The translations under genes were made by a program, and so were the position numbers. The notes under the pieces were generated by a model. The model was not told the origin of the DNA, did no database searches, and saw only the letters and a list, made by a program, of their open reading frames with translations. Positions 6,830-14,160 of a stretch of DNA of 45,744 nucleotides are shown piece by piece. Source of the stretch: RGIG3102 sp964649845 (GTDB taxonomy: Bacteria; Bacillota; Clostridia; Oscillospirales; Ruminococcaceae); NCBI GenBank assembly GCA_964649845.1, contig CAZYSS010000005.1:1-45744 (forward strand), given 5' to 3'. Each line of letters opens with the position of its first letter. The first letter of the stretch is position 1.

Positions 6830-7399
6830 TTAAGCTGTTTTCTTTGTTGCGTAAACTTTAAGGTAGATGCCATTCCGGCTGGAAGCAGTAAATGCAGAAT
6901 TTGCGTTATCTATTGCGTATTTAAACTCGTCAAAAGTATCACATTCGCCAAGGTTCACATCAAAATAGTCTGCTATAGCTTCTGCGGAAATTGTGGCTGT
7001 TCCGTCCACAACAGTAATTTCTGTTTTGACTGCATCTGCTTCAAGTTCTATGGCACCACTAGAATCTTCACTATACACTGCAAATGAATAATCATATTCT
7101 GTTGCAGCACCTGTATCGTTTTCGGTTACTGTAACTGTAACGTCACCGGATGCAACGCCTTCCAGCAGATAAGGGTTTTCAGTTGACTGTACGTGTGAAA
7201 TTGTAATTGGTGATGCGCTTGTTGCTGAAACAGCAATTGGTGTTTTTTCTACAGCACTTCCTGAACCAAAGTTGGCTACAGTGATTTTCAATGGTGTGGA
7301 AACAAACTGGTCAGCATAGTTGTAGTAATTCCATGCAGCAAAAACTGTTGAGAAAGTTGCCAGTATTGCCAGTAAGGTAAAAAGTCTGAATTTTTTCAT
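6830..7399 (-). CDS. TasA/CalY-like exported protein with SipW-type signal peptide
   Basis: 189 residues. A short N-terminal hydrophobic segment (about 5-22) ends in VFAAWNYYNY, the pattern of SipW-dependent signal peptides (small residues followed by aromatics). The mature part is acidic, rich in Thr, Ser, Ala and Val, has no cysteine motif suggesting an enzyme, and is probably mainly beta, as in TasA-type matrix fibre proteins. Sequence similarity to TasA itself is weak; the assignment rests on the signal peptide and the adjacent SipW-like peptidase. AAGGAG lies six to seven bases before the ATG. A strong promoter and a ladder of ribbon-helix-helix operators lie directly upstream. A different role, such as an adhesin or minor pilin, is possible. 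Confidence 0.6.
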   Translation of the reverse strand: MKKFRLFTLLAILATFSTVFAAWNYYNYADQFVSTPLKITVANFGSGSAVEKTPIAVSATSASPITISHVQSTENPYLLEGVASGDVTVTVTENDTGAATEYDYSFAVYSEDSSGAIELEADAVKTEITVVDGTATISAEAIADYFDVNLGECDTFDEFKYAIDNANSAFTASSRNGIYLKVYATKKTA

Positions 7400-7420
7400 T
7401 TTTTGTTCTCCTTTTGTTTT

Positions 7421-7464
7421 ATGATATCATTAATGATATCACTTATGATATCAAATTGTATCAT
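7421..7464. promoter_or_regulatory. Iterated operator array, 12-bp period
   Basis: ATGATATCA occurs at 7421-7429, 7433-7441 and 7445-7453, exactly 12 bp apart. Each contains the palindrome TGATATCA. A degenerate fourth copy (ATTGTATCA) follows at 7455-7463. The array covers the -10 element and start region of the TasA-like gene. Regularly spaced short sites are typical of ribbon-helix-helix repressors that polymerise along DNA, and such a protein is encoded just to the right. Confidence 0.8.
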
Positions 7465-7484
7465 ATTTAACAATTAAATGTCAA
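7455..7484 (-). promoter_or_regulatory. Strong promoter of the TasA-like gene
   Basis: On the minus strand TTGACA (7479-7484) and TACAAT (7455-7460) are 18 bp apart. The operator array overlaps the -10 element and the predicted start, so a bound repressor would block transcription. Confidence 0.75.
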
Positions 7485-7529
7485 TCTATAATAAATATGA
7501 CTTATAATATTACAGATTGAGGTACAGAT

Positions 7530-7712
7530 ATGAAAACCGAGCCTTTAAAAATAAAAAAACGCGGAGAAGACGGGAATAAAGTGATTACTGTCCGAATAAA
7601 AGAAGAAACCCTTGCTGAAATAGACAGGGTTGCCGCACAGGTGAATTATTCCAGAAATGAGCTTATCAATCTGCTGCTCAGCCACGGAATAAAGAATATA
7701 GAAATTGAATAA
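7530..7712 (+). CDS. Ribbon-helix-helix (CopG/Arc-type) regulator
   Basis: 60 residues. After a basic N-terminal tail, KVITVRIKEETLAEIDRVAAQ and YSRNELINLLLSHGI give the beta-strand, helix, turn, helix pattern of ribbon-helix-helix DNA-binding proteins. The protein is just the DNA-binding dimerisation unit. GAGGT lies six bases before the ATG. No toxin gene is adjacent in the same direction, so an antitoxin role is less likely. It is divergent from the TasA-like gene and separated from it by the iterated operators, so it is the obvious candidate regulator of that gene. CAATCT (7482-7487) and AGATTG (7514-7519) form an inverted repeat in its own leader. Confidence 0.85.
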   Translation: MKTEPLKIKKRGEDGNKVITVRIKEETLAEIDRVAAQVNYSRNELINLLLSHGIKNIEIE

Positions 7713-7716
7713 AAAT

Positions 7717-7816
7717 ATGTCATTCCGGACTATAAAAGCTGTGAATAATCTGATGTGGTTTATATCAGAACCTCTTACCCCGACAGGGGATGCTTTTTTG
7801 GCGTCAGGAATGACAT
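7717..7816. mobile_element. Short MITE-like inverted-repeat element, 100 bp
   Basis: Perfect 10-bp inverted ends ATGTCATTCC (7717-7726) and GGAATGACAT (7807-7816). The ends share ATGTCATTC with the internal end motif of the element at 6623-6803, so the two look like relatives. No target duplication is evident. The interior contains a CCCC/GGGG mini-hairpin near 7778-7790 and no gene. Confidence 0.55.
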
Positions 7817-7949
7817 TTTGTTTTATCATATTTATATTTGCGGCAGTCTGAATACCGCCGCCAATATTAAGAAAATTTTAAGATTAATATATTTGTTTTT
7901 TCACATTTTAATGGTATTATTATTTCAAATAACTTACAGGGGAATTGAT

Positions 7950-8153
7950 ATGTTTTTGCTTGATGTGGTCACAACAGTGGATATCACACAGGAGATACCG
8001 CTGAAATACTGGATACTGTTTATCGCTGTAATGGCGGTAATTCTTCCGCTTGCGTCAAAATTGCTGACAAAGCTGTTCATCCCTGCAAAAGGCAGTGACG
8101 AAGCCCCTGTATGGTCTGCAATGAGCAGAAAAAACAACAAAAAGTGGTTTTAA
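7950..8153 (+). CDS. Small single-pass membrane protein of unknown function
   Basis: 67 residues starting MFLLDVVTTVD. One hydrophobic helix lies at about 17-40 (YWILFIAVMAVILPLASKLL), followed by a short basic cytoplasmic tail ending RKNNKKWF. The ATG is preceded by ACAGGGG with a seven-base spacer; the open frame extends further upstream but only through the repeat element. The stop codon overlaps tail-to-tail with that of the metallophosphoesterase. I do not recognise a family. Confidence 0.55.
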   Translation: MFLLDVVTTVDITQEIPLKYWILFIAVMAVILPLASKLLTKLFIPAKGSDEAPVWSAMSRKNNKKWF

Positions 8154-8800
8154 TCCCCCAGTTTGTACACATCGGTGTAAACTGCCTGTACTTTGTTTGA
8201 CACGTATTTGTCCTTGTGGTAAAAGCCGAAATACCATTTCCTGTAATCCAGCCTGCCGCTGATTTCATCAAGATAGTCAAACAGGTTGCCAAAGGTGAAG
8301 TTGTCCATATTCAGAAATCTGTTTATGTTGCCGCTTGGTGAGTGTGTCAGCACATAGTCCACTTTCCAGCCGTGTTTTTCCAGATTGGATGTGCAGGTGT
8401 CAAAATCAGCCTGTGACGGCGGATAATCGCTGAAAACATCATCTATATAGTCATCAGCACCGCCAAAGCACAGCAGCTTCATATCTTCTATTTCCAGCAC
8501 CTGGCCGCGTTTTATGTAATACACCTGGCCGGGGCAGATTTCCTTTGCCCGGGCGCCGTGATACACTGTGTCCGGATATTGTTCCAGTGCGGCAAAGTTT
8601 TCATTGTAGCCGTCTATAAACAGCACTTTGAAAGGCAGCTTGGCAATCTTTTTCAGGTTCTTTTCCTGCTGTCTGTCGCCGTTCCACACAAAGCCGAAAT
8701 CACCCAGAACAATCAGGGTGTCGTATTTTTTTATGAATTTCAGCTTTTTGTCGGTCAGCCTTTCCAGCTCTCCGTGGGTATCTGCGGTGATAAAAATCAT
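8150..8800 (-). CDS. Calcineurin-like metallophosphoesterase with altered active-site motifs
   Basis: 216 residues matching the small metallophosphoesterase family common in gut Clostridia. Motifs in order: D7-x-H9 (ADTHGE), GDFG (D34), then GYNEN at 64-68 where the family has GNHEN, a conserved FGGADD stretch, THS (H153), and FGFYH at 191-195 where relatives have GHYH. Thus the catalytic Asn-His pair and one of the last metal-binding histidines are changed. The rest of the fold looks intact and the frame is open, so it may be a low-activity or binding-only paralogue. It is a single gene on the minus strand, convergent with the small membrane protein. Confidence 0.85.
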   Translation of the reverse strand: MIFITADTHGELERLTDKKLKFIKKYDTLIVLGDFGFVWNGDRQQEKNLKKIAKLPFKVLFIDGYNENFAALEQYPDTVYHGARAKEICPGQVYYIKRGQVLEIEDMKLLCFGGADDYIDDVFSDYPPSQADFDTCTSNLEKHGWKVDYVLTHSPSGNINRFLNMDNFTFGNLFDYLDEISGRLDYRKWYFGFYHKDKYVSNKVQAVYTDVYKLGD

Positions 8801-8935
8801 TTTTTTACCTCAAATATCATTATTTCTGTCTTTATTTCTCTATATTAATATGTTATAATTAATTGGTTAAAGATAATTCTTTATCCAATATTGATTACAG
8901 ATAATATTTTAATATAAATTCCAGGGAATGTCTAT

Positions 8936-10261
8936 ATGAAAAAAATATTCAGGATTTTCAGCGTGACACTTGTATTTGTGTTGTGCTTTTCGTTCGTACA
9001 GCTGCCGGCTTCTGCTGCAGCCAGATATGAACTGCCTTTTGATGTCAACGCCAGAGCCTATCTGCTGGCCAGCCTTGACACAGGGGAGATAATTTTTGAA
9101 AAAAACGCCCATGAGCAGTATGACCCTGCTTCTCTTACCAAGCTGCTCACTGCCTATACAGTGTATCAGTATGTGGAAGATTTCGACGGCACTATGGTCA
9201 CTGCACCGAGATATGTTTATGATGAACTCTACGGTCTGAACAGCTCCACTGCGGATATCCGCCAGAACGAGGTGCTCAGCGTCAGAGACCTTATGTATGC
9301 CATGCTGCTGCCATCTGCCAACGAGGCTGCCAGCATTCTGGCAGATTATGTGGGCAACGGCGACATCACCAACTTCTGTATGATGATGAACAACGAGGCC
9401 AAAAAGCTGGGCTGTAAAAACACCAATTTTACCAATGCCCATGGTTTATTTACTGACGATCATTATACATCTGCCTATGATATGTATCTAATTGCCAAAG
9501 CCTGCTATAACCTGCCTGGCTTTATGGATATTGTTACAACCAATACTTATCAGATGCCTGCAAATCTTAAGCATACCAGTCCTTACTATATTCAGAATAC
9601 AAACAAGATGCAGAACAAGGCGTATTCGGATTACTACCGCTCATATATCAAAGGTATGAAAACAGGTACTCTTGACTACAACAACTTTGTTACCGTATGC
9701 CAGCAGAATGGCGAAAACTATATTCTGGTTGTGATAGGAGCTGATTTTACAGGAAGTGAAACACGCCCTGCCTTTATCACTACACAGGAAATAATGGACT
9801 ATTTCTTTGATTCCTACTCACTGCGCAGCGCAAATACACTCAACTTCCCTGTAACAGAGGTGAAGGTGAGATATTCTGCTGACGCAGACACAGTGTTGCT
9901 TTATGCAGACACAGAGGTTATGTCCATCCTGCCAAATGACGCAGACGAATCCAGCTTCCAGAAGGTTTACAATCTGCCGGAATCTGTTGGTGCGCCTATA
10001 GAGGCAGGTGATGTGATAGGCACAGTGGACTATTATCTTGCAGGCCAGAAAGTGGGTACCAGCCAGCTGGTAAGCCACGATACAGTTGAGCGCAGTATGA
10101 TTATGTTCCTGGTGGGCAAATTCCAGGAAGCATACCAGTCACTGTATTTCCGTGTGGTGCTGGCAGTCAGCTTTACGCTTATAGCAGTTTGCTGGATAAT
10201 TGCCTATTTACAGTTCAGAAAACAGGAAAAAATGCAGAAAGTTCACCGCAGAAGAAGATAA
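8936..10261 (+). CDS. D-alanyl-D-alanine carboxypeptidase (S11, DacA/DacF-type)
   Basis: 441 residues. An N-terminal signal peptide (about 1-28) is followed by the penicillin-binding fold with all three active-site motifs: SLTK (66-69), SAN (127-129) and KTG (242-244). The C-terminus has a membrane helix (about 402-424) and a basic tail ending HRRRR. The enzyme trims the terminal D-Ala from peptidoglycan stem peptides on the outer face of the membrane; in sporeformers some paralogues act on the cortex. The C-terminal anchor is a true transmembrane helix rather than the amphipathic helix of E. coli PBP5. RBS AGGGA precedes the ATG. A TTGATT (8891) and TATAAA (8913) pair may be the promoter. 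Confidence 0.93.
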   Translation: MKKIFRIFSVTLVFVLCFSFVQLPASAAARYELPFDVNARAYLLASLDTGEIIFEKNAHEQYDPASLTKLLTAYTVYQYVEDFDGTMVTAPRYVYDELYGLNSSTADIRQNEVLSVRDLMYAMLLPSANEAASILADYVGNGDITNFCMMMNNEAKKLGCKNTNFTNAHGLFTDDHYTSAYDMYLIAKACYNLPGFMDIVTTNTYQMPANLKHTSPYYIQNTNKMQNKAYSDYYRSYIKGMKTGTLDYNNFVTVCQQNGENYILVVIGADFTGSETRPAFITTQEIMDYFFDSYSLRSANTLNFPVTEVKVRYSADADTVLLYADTEVMSILPNDADESSFQKVYNLPESVGAPIEAGDVIGTVDYYLAGQKVGTSQLVSHDTVERSMIMFLVGKFQEAYQSLYFRVVLAVSFTLIAVCWIIAYLQFRKQEKMQKVHRRRR

Positions 10262-10314
10262 TGTATTTTTCTGCAGTAACCGACTGTTTTACATAGATAA
10301 TAAACAGGAGAGTT

Positions 10315-10854
10315 ATGAAAAAGACATATATAGTTTTAAGTCGCTCAAATACAATTGTTGCGCTGCTTGTACGCTTTTTTACACATAAATATTACAACCA
10401 CACATCACTTGCCTTTACACCGGAACTGGATAAGTTCTATTCTTTCGGTCGAAAAAATCCTAAAAAGCTATTGCCTGCAGGCTTTATTTCCGAAGGTGTA
10501 CATACAGGTTATTTTGGCCTGTGGCCACAGACAAAAATTGCAGTTTTTGAAGCAGAGCTGAGTGAAAAAGAATACCGGCTGCTGAACAGCAACCTTGCCC
10601 GGTTCAAACAGAACAGAGAGTATTATGAATACAATGTTATGGGTCTTGCATCTGCGTTTCTTGGGATTCCATGGCACAGACAAAAAAAATACACCTGCTC
10701 CAGTTTTGTGGCATACTGCTTCAGAGGCATTCTCAATTTTGACAAACATTATTCTCTGACACAGCCGGAGGATTTTTATAAATTCAATTTCAGAAAGATT
10801 TATGAAGGAACCGCAGGAGATTACCACTATGAAAAACAGCAGATTCAGTGTTAA
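10315..10854 (+). CDS. Permuted NlpC/P60 (YiiX-like) papain-fold protein
   Basis: 179 residues without a clear signal peptide. NHTSLAF near residue 28 and YTCSSFVAYC near residue 126 place the catalytic His before the Cys, the circularly permuted order of the YiiX/YebB-like branch of the NlpC/P60 superfamily. Such proteins may hydrolyse amide or ester bonds in lipids or peptides; the substrate is not evident. AGGAG is well spaced before the ATG. Its last 26 bases overlap the start of the pncB gene, and the pncB ribosome binding site lies inside it, so the two are probably translationally coupled. Confidence 0.75.
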   Translation: MKKTYIVLSRSNTIVALLVRFFTHKYYNHTSLAFTPELDKFYSFGRKNPKKLLPAGFISEGVHTGYFGLWPQTKIAVFEAELSEKEYRLLNSNLARFKQNREYYEYNVMGLASAFLGIPWHRQKKYTCSSFVAYCFRGILNFDKHYSLTQPEDFYKFNFRKIYEGTAGDYHYEKQQIQC

Positions 10855-12289
10855 AGACCCACGCAATTTATCCATTCTTACAGACTTTTATGAACTTACA
10901 ATGGCCAACGGCTTTTTCCGGTCCGGCCGCAAGGATGATATAGGTGTATTTGACCTTTTCTTCCGCAAAGTGCCTGATGACGGTGGTTTTGCCATTACAG
11001 CGGGTCTGCAGCAGGCGCTTGACTATCTGGAAAACCTACGCTTTGATGACAATGACATAGAATATCTGCGCAGCAGAAATATGTTCAGCGAAGAATTCCT
11101 GGAATATATGCGCAATTTTAAATTTGAATGCGATGTATGGGCTATGCCGGAGGGCACACCTGTTTTCCCTAAAGAACCTATGCTGGTTATTGAAGGCCCT
11201 ATGATTCAGGCACAGCTGGTGGAAACCACACTGCTTATCATAATGAACCATCAGACACTTATTGCCACAAAGGCAAACCGCATTGTGCGCTCTGCAATGG
11301 GCCGCCCTGTTATGGAATTCGGCGCACGCCGCGCCCAGGGGGTGGACGCTGCAAACTACGGCAGCCGTGCTGCGTTTATCGGCGGCTGTGTATCCACTTC
11401 CAACACAATGATGGAACGTGACTGGGGTATCCCTGCCAGCGGCACAATGGCACACAGCTGGGTGCAGAGCTTTGAGGACGAATATGAAGCATTCAAAGCC
11501 TATGCCACCATCTATCCGGACAGCACAGTTCTGCTGGTGGATACCTTCAACGTTATCAAAAGCGGTATTCCAAACGCTATCAAGGTGTTTGACGAAGTGC
11601 TGAAACCTTTGGGCAAACGCCCTGTAGGCGTGCGTATAGACAGCGGTGACATCGCTTACCTTTCAAAAAAAGCAAGAGCAATGCTGGACCGGGCAGGCTA
11701 CCCTGACTGCAAGATTATGGCATCCAACTCCCTGGATGAATACATCGTGCGCGACCTGCTTATCAACGATGCAAAAATCGATTCTTTCGGCATCGGCGAA
11801 AAACTGATTACCAGCCGGACAAACCCTGTGCTGGGCGGTGTTTACAAGCTGGTTGCTGTAAACAGAGACGGCGAGTACACACCAAAAATCAAAATCAGTG
11901 AAAGCTTTGCCAAAATCACAATCCCATATAAAAAACAGGTGTGGAGAATCTTCTCCAGAGAAACAGGCAAAGCCCTGGCAGACTATCTGACAATCTGGGA
12001 CGAAGACCCATCCGGACTGAACGAAATCACCATTTTCAGCCCGCTGGAACCATGGAAAAAACAGACTCTCACAAATGTGGAAATAAGACCTTTGCTGCAG
12101 CCTGTGTTCGTAAAAGGCCAGCGCGTGTACGAATCTCCATCCCTGCTGGAAATCAGGGATTATACCGTGCGCCGGCTGGATACCCTGTGGGATGAGCTGA
12201 AACGTCTGGAATATCCACACAAATATTATGTGGACCTGTCAGACAAACTGTGGAACGCGCAGCGTAAATTGCTGGAAGAACACGCATAA
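10829..12289 (+). CDS. pncB: Nicotinate phosphoribosyltransferase
   Basis: 486 residues. It converts nicotinate and PRPP (with ATP) to nicotinate mononucleotide in NAD salvage in the cytosol. Family signatures include LTDFYELTMANGFF at the N-terminus, EFGARRAQG, SGTMAHSWVQSF, GVRIDSGDIAYLS, SNSLDEY and FGIGEKLITSRTNPVLGGVYKL. The catalytic-loop histidine is in the AHSW motif. The chosen ATG has AGGAG nine bases upstream; an earlier in-frame ATG at 10802 lacks a site and would overlap the previous gene more. No nicotinamidase gene is nearby. Confidence 0.96.
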   Translation: MKNSRFSVKDPRNLSILTDFYELTMANGFFRSGRKDDIGVFDLFFRKVPDDGGFAITAGLQQALDYLENLRFDDNDIEYLRSRNMFSEEFLEYMRNFKFECDVWAMPEGTPVFPKEPMLVIEGPMIQAQLVETTLLIIMNHQTLIATKANRIVRSAMGRPVMEFGARRAQGVDAANYGSRAAFIGGCVSTSNTMMERDWGIPASGTMAHSWVQSFEDEYEAFKAYATIYPDSTVLLVDTFNVIKSGIPNAIKVFDEVLKPLGKRPVGVRIDSGDIAYLSKKARAMLDRAGYPDCKIMASNSLDEYIVRDLLINDAKIDSFGIGEKLITSRTNPVLGGVYKLVAVNRDGEYTPKIKISESFAKITIPYKKQVWRIFSRETGKALADYLTIWDEDPSGLNEITIFSPLEPWKKQTLTNVEIRPLLQPVFVKGQRVYESPSLLEIRDYTVRRLDTLWDELKRLEYPHKYYVDLSDKLWNAQRKLLEEHA

Positions 12290-12312
12290 TGTGTGTGTCA
12301 GTCACAAAAATA

Positions 12313-12349
12313 TTGAAAAACCTACCAATATGGTGTATATTTAATATAC
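12313..12349 (+). promoter_or_regulatory. Promoter and palindrome upstream of the suf-like genes
   Basis: TTGAAA (12313-12318) and TATATT (12336-12341) are 17 bp apart. A perfect 15-bp palindrome GTATATTTAATATAC (12335-12349) covers the -10 element and could be an operator. The same half-sites occur in the superoxide reductase promoter. Confidence 0.6.
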
Positions 12350-12401
12350 GAAAAATTCATAGCGATATGCTGTGTTTAAAATAAGCATTACGGAGTATAC
12401 A

Positions 12402-13115
12402 ATGTTAGAATTAAGAAATGTCAGTTACACAGTAACAGACAATGGCAAAAAAGAAATTCTTAAAAATATAAATCTTACAATTGACGACAGATTTGTTGTT
12501 ATCACAGGGCCAAACGGTTCCGGCAAATCCACACTGGCAAAAATCATTGCCGGTATCATCGTGCCTACATCAGGCCAGATTCTGCTGGATGGTGTGGACA
12601 TTACAGACCTGAGCATCACAGAGAGAGCAAAGGCAGGTATCAGCTTTGCTTTCCAGCGGCCTGTAAGATTCAAAGGCATCACAGTAAAAGACCTTATCAA
12701 CCTGGCAGCAGGCAGAAAGCTGGCATTTACAGAAGCCTGCAACTATCTGTCAGAGGTTGGTCTGTGCGCCCGCGACTATATTAACCGTGAGGTGAACGCA
12801 TCACTTTCCGGCGGCGAGCTGAAAAGAATTGAAATCGCTATGATTCTTGCACGCAGCACAAAGCTGTCCCTATTTGATGAACCGGAAGCAGGTATTGACC
12901 TGTGGAGCTTCAACAGTCTTATCAGAGTGTTTGAAGCGATGCACGAAAGCATCAAAGGCAACATCATTATTATTTCCCACCAGGAAAGAATTCTGGATAT
13001 CGCAGATAAAATCGTTCTCCTGAAGGACGGCGAAATTGCACAGGTGGGCACAAAAGAAGAAATTATGCCACAGATACTGGGCGTTTCTTCAGTATGTCCG
13101 CAGATTAAGGAGTAA
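12402..13115 (+). CDS. SufC-like Fe-S cluster assembly ATPase
   Basis: 237 residues, a single ABC ATPase domain. Walker A GPNGSGKST is near residue 38, the signature is LSGGELKRIEIA, Walker B is LSLFDEPEAGID, and a switch histidine lies in IISHQE. The SGGE signature followed by DEPEAGIDLWS is typical of SufC rather than transporters, and no permease is adjacent. It pairs with the SufB/SufD-like scaffold encoded five bases downstream. Start: GGAG six bases before ATG, well after the promoter; a longer frame begins inside the leader. No sufS, sufU or sufD second copy is present, so this is a minimal two-gene module of the SmsC/SmsB type. Confidence 0.9.
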   Translation: MLELRNVSYTVTDNGKKEILKNINLTIDDRFVVITGPNGSGKSTLAKIIAGIIVPTSGQILLDGVDITDLSITERAKAGISFAFQRPVRFKGITVKDLINLAAGRKLAFTEACNYLSEVGLCARDYINREVNASLSGGELKRIEIAMILARSTKLSLFDEPEAGIDLWSFNSLIRVFEAMHESIKGNIIIISHQERILDIADKIVLLKDGEIAQVGTKEEIMPQILGVSSVCPQIKE

Positions 13116-13120
13116 ACACT

Positions 13121-14050
13121 ATGGCAATGCAATTAGATAAAATTCAGCTTAACCTCCTGGAACAGGTAGCAGACCTGCACGAAGTACCGGCCGGCGCATA
13201 CAACATCCGCACAAACGGTACATCCGCAGGCCGCAACACAACAGCAAACATTGATATCGTTTCCAAAGAGGACAAAGACGGTATTGATATCATTATCAAA
13301 CCGGGCACAAAAAAAGAAAGTATCCATATTCCTGTACTGCTTTCAGAAAGCGGTATTGAAGAAATGGTTTACAACGATTTCCACATCGGTGAAGACGCAG
13401 ATGTTGTGATTGTTGCAGGCTGCGGCATCCACAATGGCGGTGACCTTGCCAGCAAGCACGACGGTGTGCATAGCTTTTTCATCGGCAAAAATGCAAAAGT
13501 AAAATATGTGGAAAAACACTACGGCTACGGTGACGGCCGCGGTGAAAAGATTATGAACCCTGTAACTGTTATCGAAATGGCTGAAAACAGCTATTTTGAA
13601 ATGGAAACAGCACAGATTCGCGGCGTGGACTCCACAAACCGCAAAACTATTGCAAAACTGGCAGAGGGTGCCACACTGATTATCGGTGAAAAACTGCTGA
13701 CACACGGCAACCAGACAGCTATCACAGAGTTTGAAGTGGACCTGTATGGCGAAAACAGTTCTGCACACGTGGTTTCCCGTTCTGTTGCACAGGATGATTC
13801 CTATCAGGAATTTATCTCCCGTGTATACGGCAACAACGCCTGCAGCGGCCACACAGAATGTGATGCTATTGTTATGAACAATGCCAAGGTTGCTGCAATT
13901 CCTGAAATCAAGGCAAACCACACAGAAGCCAGCCTGATTCACGAAGCTGCCATCGGCAAAATTGCAGGTGAACAGCTTATCAAGCTGATGACTCTGGGGC
14001 TGACAGAAAAAGAAGCAGAAGACCAGATTATATCAGGATTTCTTAAATAA
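13121..14050 (+). CDS. SufB/SufD-family Fe-S scaffold protein, short form
   Basis: 309 residues, much shorter than canonical SufB (about 470). The core SufBD beta-helix is recognisable: FHIGEDADVVIVAGCGIHN, GDGRGEKIMNP, then HTECDAIVMNNAKVAAIPEI and LIHEAAIGKIAGEQL near the C-terminus. The Cys in HTECD sits where SufB has its essential cluster-assembly cysteine, and HEAA matches the conserved C-terminal block; these alignments are by eye. It probably works with the SufC-like ATPase as a minimal cluster-building scaffold. Its AAGGAG overlaps the upstream stop codon, so the pair is co-translated. The long N-terminal domain of SufB is missing. Confidence 0.9.
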   Translation: MAMQLDKIQLNLLEQVADLHEVPAGAYNIRTNGTSAGRNTTANIDIVSKEDKDGIDIIIKPGTKKESIHIPVLLSESGIEEMVYNDFHIGEDADVVIVAGCGIHNGGDLASKHDGVHSFFIGKNAKVKYVEKHYGYGDGRGEKIMNPVTVIEMAENSYFEMETAQIRGVDSTNRKTIAKLAEGATLIIGEKLLTHGNQTAITEFEVDLYGENSSAHVVSRSVAQDDSYQEFISRVYGNNACSGHTECDAIVMNNAKVAAIPEIKANHTEASLIHEAAIGKIAGEQLIKLMTLGLTEKEAEDQIISGFLK

Positions 14051-14060
14051 TGTATATAAT

Positions 14061-14088
14061 AAAACGGACAGCAGCGCTGTCCGTTTTT
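14061..14088 (+). terminator. Terminator of the suf-like operon
   Basis: AAAACGGACAG pairs with CTGTCCGTTTT around CAGCG, followed by a short T run. Confidence 0.9.
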
Positions 14089-14160
14089 GTCTGTTGTTGA
14101 AAAAACCTCTATAAAATGTTATAATCTTCTGGTCTGTTATTACAGACTACAGGAGGTATT

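Noticed and set aside
7421..7464. CRISPR-like repeat array
   Set aside because: The repeats are 9 bp with 3-bp spacers and strict 12-bp period, which is an operator ladder, not a CRISPR array.
7530..7712. Antitoxin of a toxin-antitoxin pair
   Set aside because: No toxin-like gene is adjacent in the same direction; the next 230 bases are a repeat element. The operators face the exported-protein gene instead.
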